A stretch of 52,587 bases of DNA from Acidimicrobiia bacterium (GCA_025937235.1 JAICRU010000011.1:1-52587), one strand, 5' to 3'; counted from the stretch's first letter, positions 45,123-52,533 are shown. Notes: generated from the letters alone by a model not told the origin. A program made the numbers and translations.

Positions 45123-45479
45123 GTGGCAGTCAGACCAACCCATTTTGAGTTCTATTCGTCCGACCCCGAGGCCACCGTCGAGTTCCTCGCCACGGTCTTC
45201 GGCTGGAGGGCCGAGCGTTGGGGTGACCAGGAGTACTGGCTCATCGACACCGGGGACGGCCCGGGCATCAACGGTGTTGTCGCCCCAGCGGGAGACGAGG
45301 GCCCGAGGACGCTCAATACTTGCGATGTGGAGGACCTGGACGCAGCCATCGAGGCCGTCCAGATCGGTGGGGGCAAGCTCCTCACCGACGTGATGGAGGT
45401 CGAGGGCGTCGGTAGATGGGTTCAGGTCGAGGGACCGGGCGGGGAGGAGTTCGGGCTCATGGAGCCGATTCCGGAGTGA
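45123..45479 (+). CDS. VOC (glyoxalase/bleomycin-resistance) family protein
   Basis: A 118-residue protein with one vicinal-oxygen-chelate domain: HFEFYSSDPEATVEFLATVFGW at the start (cited in part) and VEGPGGEEFGLME at the end with a metal-binding Glu. The GTG at 45123 is preceded by AGAGG about seven bases upstream. The last 23 bases overlap the convergent dehydratase gene. The substrate is unknown. Confidence 0.85.
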   Translation: MAVRPTHFEFYSSDPEATVEFLATVFGWRAERWGDQEYWLIDTGDGPGINGVVAPAGDEGPRTLNTCDVEDLDAAIEAVQIGGGKLLTDVMEVEGVGRWVQVEGPGGEEFGLMEPIPE

Positions 45480-46398
45480 TCTCAGGTCCCCGGGTGTTTG
45501 CCCCGGAGACCACCGCCACGACGATCTCGCCCGGTGCCGGGCGACAAGCTCCGGTGGCCAGTGCAGCAACCGGAGCACACGCCGCCGGCTCGGCCAGGAC
45601 CCGACAGACATCCCAGAGCCACTCCTGCGCTCTGAGGATCGCCCGATCGGATACGAGGACGTCGTCATCGATCCAGGGGTCGGTTTCCCATGCGATCTGG
45701 CCGACCCGGGTCGCCCCCAAGGATGACACCGCCACTCCCCCGACTGGGACGTCCACCGGCTCCCCGGCCGCCCTCGCCGCATGAAGCGTTGGGCAGGCCT
45801 CCGGCTCGACACCGATGACCCTCAGATCGTGGCGTGCCCAGCTTGCGATCCCACCGATTAGCCCCCCACCCCCGACCGCCACGAGGATCGACGTAGCGGT
45901 GGGAACCTGATCCATGATCTCACTACCGCATGTTCCCTGACCGGCCACCACGTCGGCCTGGTCATAGGCGTGAAGCTCTTGGGCGCCAGATTCGTTCGCC
46001 CAGCTCGTCGAAGCAGCCAGGGCGTCTACGTAGTGACCTGGGATGACCGCCACCTCGGCTCCGAGCTGCGAGATGCGGCCGATCTTCTCGGGGGGCGAGG
46101 TGTCGGGAACGAAGATCCTGGCCGTGACTCCGAGGGTTCGCGTCGCGTGTGCCACGGCGAGCCCGAAGTTGCCTCCAGACGCGGCCACCACCCCAGCTTC
46201 CGGCGGTGACGTCGCCGTCAGCGCAGAAAAAGCGCCCCGCACCTTGAAGGAGCCGGTGGGCTGCATGGACTCGAGCTTGAGAAAAAGCCGGTAGTCGGTT
46301 GACATGGCGCTGCCGAGATCGAGGGCCGGTGTCCGCCGGGTGTATTTGGAGATCCGTCCCGCCGCCGCCGTGATGTCGGCCCTGGTTATCTCTCCCAT
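45457..46398 (-). CDS. PLP-dependent threonine/serine dehydratase-like enzyme
   Basis: Fold-type II PLP enzyme of the threonine dehydratase/serine racemase group. The PLP Lys52 is in TGSFKVRGA, with SGGNFGLAVA and the phosphate-binding GGGGLIGG. From the ATG at 46398 it has 313 residues and lacks the C-terminal ACT regulatory domain of biosynthetic IlvA, so a catabolic or racemase-like role is likelier. A GTG at 46419 could add seven residues. It is divergent from kynureninase. Confidence 0.88.
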   Translation of the reverse strand: MGEITRADITAAAGRISKYTRRTPALDLGSAMSTDYRLFLKLESMQPTGSFKVRGAFSALTATSPPEAGVVAASGGNFGLAVAHATRTLGVTARIFVPDTSPPEKIGRISQLGAEVAVIPGHYVDALAASTSWANESGAQELHAYDQADVVAGQGTCGSEIMDQVPTATSILVAVGGGGLIGGIASWARHDLRVIGVEPEACPTLHAARAAGEPVDVPVGGVAVSSLGATRVGQIAWETDPWIDDDVLVSDRAILRAQEWLWDVCRVLAEPAACAPVAALATGACRPAPGEIVVAVVSGANTRGPEITPESAP

Positions 46399-46448
46399 GG
46401 TCGAAGGGTATGTGGCCACGCAACGACTCAGGACCGTAGCCTTTCGCC

Positions 46449-47732
46449 GTGACCGGATTCCACCTCGGCCCCTTTGCGGGTGCCACCGGCTTCTCCGACG
46501 CGGTCGGGCTCGATGAAGCCGATCCCATTTTCGATTTCAGAGAGCGGTACCACGTGGCCGACCCGGAGCTCATCTACCTCGACGGCAACTCACTCGGCCG
46601 TCTTCCCCGCGCAGTCCTCCCGCGCCTCGAGGAGCTGGTGGTCGATCAGTGGGGAGATGGCCTGATCAGGTCGTGGAATGAGACTTGGTGGGACCTCCAG
46701 ATTGCCATCGGAGAACGTCTGGCCCCGCTGATCGGCGCCCTTCCCGGCGAAGTCATCATCTCTGACTCCACATCGGTGAATCTCTACAAGCTGGCGATGG
46801 CAGCGCTCGGGGTCTCTGAGAGCAGACGCAAGATAGTCACCGACGACGCCAACTTTCCCACCGACCTCTACGTGCTACGCGGCGTGGCAGGCGCCCTGGG
46901 CGGCTATGTCGAGATGGTGAGGACAGAGGGCTCGACATCACCGATGGCGAGCCTCGAAGCAGCCCTCGATGAAGAGGCTGCCCTCCTCTCCCTGTCCTCT
47001 ACCGCGTTCAAGAGTGGCTACACGTATGACATTGCCGGTGTGACTGCGTTGGCTCATCGTGCTGGGGCGTCGGTTCTCTGGGACCTGAGCCATTCGGCCG
47101 GTGTCATGCCGATCGACCTCGAGGCCTCGGGAGCCGACATGGCGGTGGGATGCACCTACAAGTACCTGAACGGAGGCCCTGGAGCGCCGGCGTTCCTCTA
47201 CGTGAGACGGGACCTGCAGGGATCGCTGGCCAGCCCGATCCCGGGCTGGTGGGGCCACGCCGAGCCTTTTGCCTTCGATCTCGACTACCAACCTGCGGAG
47301 GGGATCCGCAGTTTTCACAGCGGCACCATGCCGATCCTGTCGCTGGCTGCCATGGAGGCGGGGTTCACAGACGTGGCCGAGGCAGGGATCGACCGAATCA
47401 GGGCCAAGTCGGTGTCGCTCACGGAGTTCTTCATCAGACAGTGGGAGGAGCATCTCGCCCCCCTCGGCTTCGCCTTGGCCTCTCCGCTCGACCCCGAGCG
47501 GAGAGGCTCTCACGTCTCGCTCTCCCATCCCGAGGCTTGGCCCCTCGATCGGGCACTGATCGAGATCGGGATGGTGATTCCCGATTTCCGGGCCCCGGAC
47601 AACCTCCGGTTCGGGCTCGCCCCTCTCTACAACACCCACTTGGAGGTGCACACCGCCGTGCAGCGGATAAGGGCCATCGCCATGACCGGCGCGCACGCTC
47701 CGTTCGCGGGAGAGAAGCTCACAGTCACCTGA
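46449..47732 (+). CDS. kynU: Kynureninase
   Basis: PLP enzyme that cleaves kynurenine to anthranilate and alanine. The 427-residue protein has YLDGNSLGRLP, WNETWWDL, the Asp212 and His215 of LWDLSHSAG, and the PLP Lys238 in GCTYKYLNGGPG, then SFHSGTMPIL. It starts with GTG at 46449. TAGCCT lies at 46437-46442, six bases upstream, consistent with a leaderless message. No kynA or kynB is nearby, so the rest of tryptophan degradation, if present, is elsewhere. Confidence 0.94.
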   Translation: MTGFHLGPFAGATGFSDAVGLDEADPIFDFRERYHVADPELIYLDGNSLGRLPRAVLPRLEELVVDQWGDGLIRSWNETWWDLQIAIGERLAPLIGALPGEVIISDSTSVNLYKLAMAALGVSESRRKIVTDDANFPTDLYVLRGVAGALGGYVEMVRTEGSTSPMASLEAALDEEAALLSLSSTAFKSGYTYDIAGVTALAHRAGASVLWDLSHSAGVMPIDLEASGADMAVGCTYKYLNGGPGAPAFLYVRRDLQGSLASPIPGWWGHAEPFAFDLDYQPAEGIRSFHSGTMPILSLAAMEAGFTDVAEAGIDRIRAKSVSLTEFFIRQWEEHLAPLGFALASPLDPERRGSHVSLSHPEAWPLDRALIEIGMVIPDFRAPDNLRFGLAPLYNTHLEVHTAVQRIRAIAMTGAHAPFAGEKLTVT

Positions 47733-47770
47733 ATGCCGCACTCATCTGGGCAGCCGAATGATTTCGAGGG

Positions 47771-47845
47771 TGGGCGATACTGGACTTGAACCAGTGACCT
47801 CTCGCGTGTGAGGCGAGCGCTCTAGCCGGACTGAGCTAATCGCCC
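47771..47845 (-). tRNA. tRNA-Val (CAC)
   Basis: The minus strand folds as a complete cloverleaf: acceptor GGGCGAT/ATCGCCC, D stem GCTC/GAGC, anticodon stem CTCGC/GCGAG with loop CTCACAC (anticodon CAC), and T stem ACTGG/CCAGT with TTCAAGT. The discriminator is A. CCA is not encoded. It shares its T arm, D arm and most of its body with the tRNA-Val at 52369. Confidence 0.95.
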
Positions 47846-48037
47846 TGGGTGAGCAAGGATACCGATTAGCCCTCTCTCTACACACTCGACGCGCGGCAAA
47901 CGCCGAAGCCAGATCCTTACTGTGGAGGGGATGATCGAACCGGTGAGGGCAGGAGATCCGGAGAGCCGCCGGTTTTTGCGTTCACGCTCATCGATACCCA
48001 CCGCCGTTTGCGATGTCTTCCCACGAGGATTGGCACC

Positions 48038-48379
48038 GTGAACGCCTCGGAATTCGACGCCGCCGTCGATCGAGCCATTGAGAGCCTGCCCGAGTGGGTG
48101 ACGCAGCGCATGGACAATATCCATGTGGTGGTCCAGGACCGTCCGACTCCCGAACAGGGAGACGTTCTTGGCATATATGAGGGCGTTTCACTCCTCGAGA
48201 GATCGTCAGACTACTGGGGAGCCTTACCGGACCGAATCATCGTGTTCCGAAGGCCACATCTAGAGCTCGACCTCAGCGACGAGGAGTTGGAGGAGGAGAT
48301 ACGTAGGACAGTGTTACATGAGATTGCCCATCATCTCGGCATCGATGACGAGCGTCTCCACGAGCTGGGTTGGGACTAA
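48038..48379 (+). CDS. Small zincin-like metallopeptidase family protein
   Basis: A 113-residue protein with the metal-binding HEIAHHLGIDDERLHELG motif (HExxH with a downstream third ligand). This matches the short actinobacterial metallopeptidase family formerly called DUF1025. It has no signal peptide, so it is probably cytoplasmic. The GTG at 48038 is preceded by GAGGA about nine bases upstream. The stop is one base from the stop of the convergent gene at 48381. Confidence 0.88.
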   Translation: MNASEFDAAVDRAIESLPEWVTQRMDNIHVVVQDRPTPEQGDVLGIYEGVSLLERSSDYWGALPDRIIVFRRPHLELDLSDEELEEEIRRTVLHEIAHHLGIDDERLHELGWD

Positions 48380-48380
48380 C

Positions 48381-48782
48381 TCACGACCCGCGGCGTCTCG
48401 TCTGTGGTATCCCCGCCTTACGCAGGACCTCTGCTGGGACACCGAATTCACGCCATGTCGCGTAACTGATCCCCTTCCGGGCAGAGTAGGCCTTTGCATG
48501 CTTCACGAATTCGGCAGCAAGGGCCTCCTGGTCCGGCCCGCTGCCGGCGGCACCGAGAGCCTGCTCGGCCTCGGCCCTCGACTGCATCAAATCGAGCCGC
48601 CGTAAGGGGTTGGCCTCAGCCTTCAACCTGGTGTCGATGTCCGAGATCTTCTTCTGCAGGCTGTCTTTGGTCACGGGGCGGCCGCGCTTCTTGGGTCCTA
48701 ACGACGCCAGATAAGCCTTCACAGATCGGGCTTCCAATCGTCCTTGTGCCAGGGCAGCCTTGTGCTCCTTTGACATGGCCAT
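48381..48782 (-). CDS. Conserved actinobacterial hypothetical protein with AT-hook-like motif
   Basis: A 133-residue, helical, basic protein from the ATG at 48782, with AAGGAG eight bases upstream. The N terminus (MAMSKEHKAALAQGR) is followed by KKRGRPVTKDSL, an AT-hook-like GRP core, and then a coiled-coil-like region. The C terminus GISYATWREFGVPAEVLRKAGI resembles a nucleoid-protein-type helical motif. I recall similar proteins in other actinobacteria but know no function. DNA binding is inferred. Confidence 0.8.
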   Translation of the reverse strand: MAMSKEHKAALAQGRLEARSVKAYLASLGPKKRGRPVTKDSLQKKISDIDTRLKAEANPLRRLDLMQSRAEAEQALGAAGSGPDQEALAAEFVKHAKAYSARKGISYATWREFGVPAEVLRKAGIPQTRRRGS

Positions 48783-48969
48783 GGGAATCACTCCTTGTTG
48801 CGACCTGTCGATCATACATCTAAAGACCATCGGAGGTCCGTGGGGAATAAGACAGAAAAGAGCACGGCCTTCAGTTGGTTTTCCCTGGCTGCTTCAGGAA
48901 TTGGGGGACAAGCTCGCCGTAGGTGAGAAGAGGTTTGTGGGTGCTGGACACGTGGGTAAGTGGCCGATC

Positions 48970-49206
48970 ATGACAGCACCAAACTGGCCGCCCCAAGACC
49001 ACCCTCTGGAGGAGTGGTCGGATCACGAGCTCATCGACCAGTACCGCTATGTCAAAGGCGAGCTCGCCGACGAAGACCCCGGGTATCGGAAGAGCGACGA
49101 GAGCCCTCTGGCCGCCTTGGTCGAAGAGATCGCAAGACGAGGCCTCGAAGTACTGGCTGACGACGTAGAGGCTGACCCGGCCAGCGCCGGCCGCGAGAAG
49201 TCGTGA
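48970..49206 (+). CDS. Small acidic hypothetical protein, paralogue A
   Basis: A 78-residue protein without membrane segments. Its core reads WPPQDHPLEEWSDHELIDQ, then RYVKGELADEDPGY, then EIARRGLEVL and DPASAG. It is clearly paralogous to the gene at 50012. No Shine-Dalgarno sequence precedes the ATG. An in-frame GTG at 48952 (start GKWPIM) aligns with an ATG upstream of the paralogue (GKATVM) and may be the true start. The stop overlaps the next gene by GTGA. I do not recognise the family. Confidence 0.75.
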   Translation: MTAPNWPPQDHPLEEWSDHELIDQYRYVKGELADEDPGYRKSDESPLAALVEEIARRGLEVLADDVEADPASAGREKS

Positions 49207-49340
49207 GAAACATCCCCTTGTCCCGGACCAGAGGCAGACCGCTACCTGGCGACCAGACGGACCACCGTTGGTTCCACCAGCTCGCCATCGCCCTCGGGAT
49301 AATCGCCACCATCATCATCATCCTGATGATCTTCCTCTAG
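49203..49340 (+). CDS. 45-residue single-pass membrane peptide coupled to paralogue A
   Basis: The GTG at 49203 overlaps the stop of paralogue A (GTGA) and opens a 45-codon frame ending in TAG. The N terminus is basic and polar (RNIPLSRTRGRPLPGDQTDH). The C terminus is one strongly hydrophobic helix (LAIALGIIATIIIILMIFL) that ends at the last residue. The coupling and the membrane helix argue that it is real. The function is unknown. Paralogue B has no equivalent. Confidence 0.65.
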   Translation: MRNIPLSRTRGRPLPGDQTDHRWFHQLAIALGIIATIIIILMIFL

Positions 49341-49419
49341 GAGCATGACGCCGACGGGGCGCGACGTTCCCGGGGCCCCGGTTACGATCGATAGTGGACA
49401 TCGCTTGTCCTGCCGGTCT

Positions 49420-49434
49420 CAACTTCCGAAGTTG
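49420..49434. promoter_or_regulatory. Operator-like palindrome upstream of the secreted-protein pseudogene
   Basis: CAACTTC-C-GAAGTTG is a perfect inverted repeat with 7-base arms, 31 bases before the ATG at 49466. TACGAT at 49384-49389 is a possible -10. It may be an operator or a leader hairpin. The gene it would control is broken. Confidence 0.4.
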
Positions 49435-49465
49435 CGGTATGTGCGCGACGCCGAGAGGAGACAAG

Positions 49466-49952
49466 ATGCGTCGCATCGCCGTTGCCTTCATGACCGTCGT
49501 TGTTCTTGGCCTATCCGCCCCTGCGGTTGCCCGGGAAGGGTCGGTAGGGAATCGTCGACATCTCAACCGGGGGAGTGGTATCTCCTCGATCTTGCAGGTA
49601 ACACCACAAGGTTGTTCTATTGCAGTCCGGGCGATCTCCCCATCGTCGGTGATCGGGATCATGACGGCGATGGGACACCTGGCCTGTACTGGCGGTCTGA
49701 TGGGTCCATCTACCTACGCAACTCGAACAGGGTATCGCCAACATCAGGTTCTTATCTGGCAACCCCGGTGACACCCCTCTCGCCGGTGACTTGGACGATG
49801 ACCGGATCGATGAGGTTGGGCTGCCCAGCGGCCTGCCGGTGGCGGGAGACTTCGGGGACCCTGGTCGCCGGGGGCACGCCACCACCGGGATGCCCGGCGT
49901 CCCCGCCGCCGCTCCCATTCAATCAGACTCCGCCACCGCCACCGTTGATTGA
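49466..49952 (+). pseudogene. Broken secreted GDxDxDG-repeat protein (three reading frames)
   Basis: GAGAGGAG precedes the ATG at 49466, which opens a clear signal peptide (MRRIAVAFMTVVVLGLSAPAVA). After about 25 codons the similarity moves to a second frame (PGEWYLLDLAG, LPIVGDRDHDGDGTPGLYW, YLRNSN), then near 49725 to a third (QGIANIRFLSGNPGDTPLAGD, cited in part, and DLDDDRIDEVGL) ending at TGA 49952. Joined, they read as one continuous secreted protein of the FG-GAP/VCBS-like repeat type common in actinobacteria. At least two frameshifts are needed. Sequencing error or true decay are both possible. Confidence 0.82.
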
Positions 49953-50011
49953 CAAACCCGGGCTGGGGTGAAGCGTTTGCACCCGCTCATGTGATGGGTA
50001 AAGCGACCGTC

Positions 50012-50242
50012 ATGGATGCACCAAGCTGGCCGCCGCGGGAGGATCACCCGGTTGAGAATTGGACGGACGACGAGCTCATCGACCAGTACCGGTACATCAA
50101 AGCGGGGTTTGCCGGCGACGACTCCGAGTATCTGGACAATGACGAGAATGTCGCCGCGTTGATCCAGGAGATCATCCGAAGAGGCCTCGACGACCTGGCG
50201 GAGGCGGTCGAGGAGGACCCGGCGAGTGCCGGGACGGATTAG
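50012..50242 (+). CDS. Small acidic hypothetical protein, paralogue B
   Basis: A 76-residue protein paralogous to the gene at 48970: SWPPREDHPVENWTDDELIDQ (cited in part), RYIKAGFAGDDSEY, EIIRRGLDDLAEAVEEDPASAG. Identity extends into the bases just upstream, and an ATG at 49994 is an alternative start. It has no coupled membrane peptide; the next gene is the ferritin-like protein 92 bases away. The function is unknown. Confidence 0.75.
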   Translation: MDAPSWPPREDHPVENWTDDELIDQYRYIKAGFAGDDSEYLDNDENVAALIQEIIRRGLDDLAEAVEEDPASAGTD

Positions 50243-50334
50243 GGCACGAAGACCTCATTGCTATCCGGGCGGGCGGGTTACACGTCGGGACTTCGGGGTA
50301 ATTGGCTATGTCACCGAGGTCAAGGAGGCCCCCC

Positions 50335-50928
50335 ATGGACGATGCGCAAGTAACCGAGCTGCTCTATCAGGCGTTGGAGACCGAGATCGGGGGAGTCCAG
50401 GTGTATCAGACCGCTCTCCGCTGCGCGGTCAACGAGGATCTGCACAAGGAGTGGGAGAAGTACCTGTCCGAGACCGAGAACCACGTCCGCATCGTCACTG
50501 ATGTGTTCAACGAGCTCGATCTGGACACCGCTACCGAGACTCCGGGACGGAAGATCGTGCGAATGAAGGGTGAGGCCCTCGTGCAAGCGATGGAGACAGC
50601 GCTGTCAGAGGGAGATCCCGCTGCGGCCCAGCTGGTTGCAGCCGAATGCGTCGTCGACGCCGAGACGAAGGATCACGCCAACTGGGAGCTGATCGGCAAG
50701 GTCGCCGAGAAGGCTTCGGGCCAGAAGAAGACCGTGCTCAGTGAGGCCTATGGCCAGGTGGAGGAGGAAGAGGACATGCACCTCTATCACACGATGGGCT
50801 GGGCTCGTGAACTGTGGATCGAATCGCTGGGCCTTCCGGCTGTGCTACCTCCACCCGAGGAGGAGAAGAAGGTCACGACTGCCATCGGCGCCTCGCGGGC
50901 CGAGCAGTCCCGGGACGACATGCTCTGA
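50335..50928 (+). CDS. Ferritin-like four-helix protein
   Basis: A 197-residue, mostly helical protein with AAGGAGG six bases before the ATG. Helix A has LETEIGGVQVY (Glu17) and helix B has SETENHVRIV (Glu46, His50). Later helices have AETKDHANWE and EEEEDMHLYHTMGW. Together these provide an ExxH-type diiron or metal site as in ferritin/rubrerythrin-like proteins. A role in iron or oxidative-stress handling is an inference. An intrinsic terminator lies about 110 bases downstream. Confidence 0.82.
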   Translation: MDDAQVTELLYQALETEIGGVQVYQTALRCAVNEDLHKEWEKYLSETENHVRIVTDVFNELDLDTATETPGRKIVRMKGEALVQAMETALSEGDPAAAQLVAAECVVDAETKDHANWELIGKVAEKASGQKKTVLSEAYGQVEEEEDMHLYHTMGWARELWIESLGLPAVLPPPEEEKKVTTAIGASRAEQSRDDML

Positions 50929-51035
50929 TAGCACACTCACACCGGGCCGGAAGCGGTGCTTGGGGGAGTCCAATGGCTCCTCCGATGATCAACTCCTCGA
51001 AGATCCCACCTTTCCGTTTCCGGTTTGAACATCGA

Positions 51036-51066
51036 GAAAGCCCCTGGAGTACCAGGGGCTTTCTTT
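51036..51066 (+). terminator. Intrinsic terminator after the ferritin-like gene
   Basis: GAAAGCCCCTGG (51036-51047) pairs perfectly with CCAGGGGCTTTC (51052-51063) across a four-base AGTA loop, followed by TTT. A 12-base-pair GC-rich stem and T run fit a Rho-independent terminator for the plus strand. Confidence 0.88.
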
Positions 51067-51215
51067 GGTGGGCCTACTGCACTCGCGGCCGACCGGGCCA
51101 CCGGCGGAGGGTGTCAAGCAGTCCCGCCATTTCAGGGATGATCGGCACGCACGGTTTGGCGGGGTCATCGGCGGGGAATGATTAGCCACTAGTAGCGCAG
51201 GAGGGACCCACCCGT

Positions 51216-51983
51216 ATGTACGTGTTCGGCCAAATCGATTTGGGAGAGACTCTCGAGAACGCTTGGGCCCGAGTGGTCGAACTGACCCCCCAGATCGCCC
51301 TGTTCCTGGTCATTCTGATCGCTGGTTGGTTCGTGGCCAAGCTCATTGCGCGAGTCCTGGACACCGTCTTGGAAAAGGTCGGCTTCGACCGATGGGTCGA
51401 TCGGGGCGGTGTGCGCAGAGCGTTAGGTCATACCACCTATGACGCCAGCGACCTGTTGTCCAAGATCGTCTTCTATGCCCTGTTCCTGATCGTCCTGCAA
51501 TTGGCGTTCGGTGTATTCGGCGAAAATGCGGTGTCGGACCTGATCGATGGAATAGTCGCCTACCTCCCCAACATCTTCGTGGCCATCCTTATCATGGTGG
51601 TGGCCGCTTATCTGGCGGCCGCGGTACGGGACATCGTGCGGGGGGCCATCGGTGGGACCCAGTACGGCATTTTCCTCGCAACGGGCGCTTACGCCGCGGT
51701 CCTGGTCATCGGTGTGTTCGCCGCCCTCGACCAGTTGCGCATCGCCCCCAGTATCACCACCGGTCTGTTCTATGCCCTCCTGGCTATCGTCGCAGGGTCT
51801 GCCATCGTCGCCATCGGCGGAGGCGGCATCGTCCCGATGAGGAGCCGGGTCGAGCGGTGGATGAGTTCGATGGAGAGCGACATGAGCCGGGCCGACGCCT
51901 CACGCACAGCCGCGGCAGCCCGACCTCTCGAAGCGGAGCCAGAGCGGCTCGAGGATGAGACTCTTCACAGACCAGATCGCTGA
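51216..51983 (+). CDS. TM-helix repeat protein, mechanosensitive-channel-like
   Basis: A 255-residue membrane protein with two copies of the conserved TM-helix repeat (VELTPQIALFLVILIAGWFVAKLIARVL, cited in part, and VAYLPNIFVAILIMVVAAYLAAAVRD) and two to three further helices. These repeats occur in MscS-like and related small-conductance channel proteins, but the MscS beta domain is missing. The C-terminal tail is charged and cytoplasmic. GGAGGG lies ten bases before the ATG. The transport activity is not shown by the sequence. Confidence 0.82.
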   Translation: MYVFGQIDLGETLENAWARVVELTPQIALFLVILIAGWFVAKLIARVLDTVLEKVGFDRWVDRGGVRRALGHTTYDASDLLSKIVFYALFLIVLQLAFGVFGENAVSDLIDGIVAYLPNIFVAILIMVVAAYLAAAVRDIVRGAIGGTQYGIFLATGAYAAVLVIGVFAALDQLRIAPSITTGLFYALLAIVAGSAIVAIGGGGIVPMRSRVERWMSSMESDMSRADASRTAAAARPLEAEPERLEDETLHRPDR

Positions 51984-52336
51984 GCGGCCCCAAACCCCAC
52001 CTTCGTTTTGGGTCTGGACGGGTCTGGAACCAACGGCCGACGCGCGGGACCTCGAAATTGGGGGGTTCTCTGGTCTGAGCCGCTCCCGATGTTCCCCCCA
52101 GCGGCTGCCAGCCGCAGGCTTTTGGCAGGTTGGACTGTGGGTGTCCACAGACTCGGTCCAAGGACACCGAGAAAGGCTCTCCCTGGCTTGCGAGTTGCCT
52201 TTCCAGGATCTTCACTCTCGCTTCCAACTGGTCCATCGAGGCTGAGGGGCATCGCAGGTTGAACGTAAGAGTTGGCACCCTAAATGGCACCCTGACCCGT
52301 GATCGTTCCTGACTCTGGCCGATGCTCAGACATAGG
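51984..52336. other. Unassigned 350-base stretch before the tRNA cluster
   Basis: I find no convincing gene here. Open frames on both strands are of shadow type, although a short minus-strand stretch (DQLEARVKILERQLASQG) could be a coiled-coil remnant. A direct repeat TGGCACCCT occurs at 52273-52281 and 52285-52293. The composition has more T and homopolymer runs than its neighbours, which would suit decayed mobile-element DNA next to tRNA genes, but nothing proves it. Confidence 0.45.
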
Positions 52337-52340
52337 AAAA

Positions 52341-52358
52341 CCCCAGGGATGCCTGGGG
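52341..52358 (-). terminator. Intrinsic terminator of the tRNA cluster
   Basis: CCCCAGG (52341-52347) pairs with CCTGGGG (52352-52358) over a four-base loop. Read leftward it follows the tRNA-Val 3' end by ten bases and is trailed by TTTTCC, fitting a terminator for the Gly-Cys-Val tRNA transcript. Confidence 0.8.
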
Positions 52359-52368
52359 ATTTCTGTTG

Positions 52369-52443
52369 TGGGCCCTACTGGACTTGAACCAGTGACCTCT
52401 TGCGTGTCGAGCAAGCGCTCTAGCCGGGCTGAGCTAAGGGCCC
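52369..52443 (-). tRNA. tRNA-Val (GAC)
   Basis: Minus-strand cloverleaf: acceptor GGGCCCT/AGGGCCC, D stem GCTC/GAGC, anticodon stem CTTGC/GCAAG with loop TCGACAC (anticodon GAC), T stem ACTGG/CCAGT. The discriminator is A; no CCA is encoded. The base before the anticodon is C (position 33, at 52409) where U is nearly universal. Confidence 0.94.
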
Positions 52444-52447
52444 CCCG

Positions 52448-52518
52448 AGGCGACGACCGGAATCGAACCGGTGTGACGGGTTTTGCAGACCCGCGCCTAA
52501 CCACTCGGCCACGTCGCC
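52448..52518 (-). tRNA. tRNA-Cys (GCA)
   Basis: Minus-strand cloverleaf: acceptor GGCGACG/CGTCGCC, anticodon stem CGGGT/ACCCG with loop CTGCAAA (anticodon GCA), T stem ACCGG/CCGGT. The discriminator is U, as expected for tRNA-Cys. It lies four bases upstream of tRNA-Val (GAC) in the same transcript. Confidence 0.94.
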
Positions 52519-52533
52519 GAGACCGGGCGTCGG

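Noticed and set aside
49466-49952. Programmed frameshifting to express the repeat protein
   Set aside because: No slippery heptamer with a following structure was seen at either join; decay or sequencing error is simpler.
51784-52290. Minus-strand 168-codon frame overlapping the channel-like gene
   Set aside because: Half of it is antisense to a gene with clear membrane repeats, and the rest has no recognisable domain; at most a remnant.
47846-52336. Phage-defence or toxin-antitoxin system in the accessory tail
   Set aside because: No nuclease, methylase, reverse transcriptase, Toll-interleukin or known toxin/antitoxin motif was found; the small genes there are simply unrecognised.
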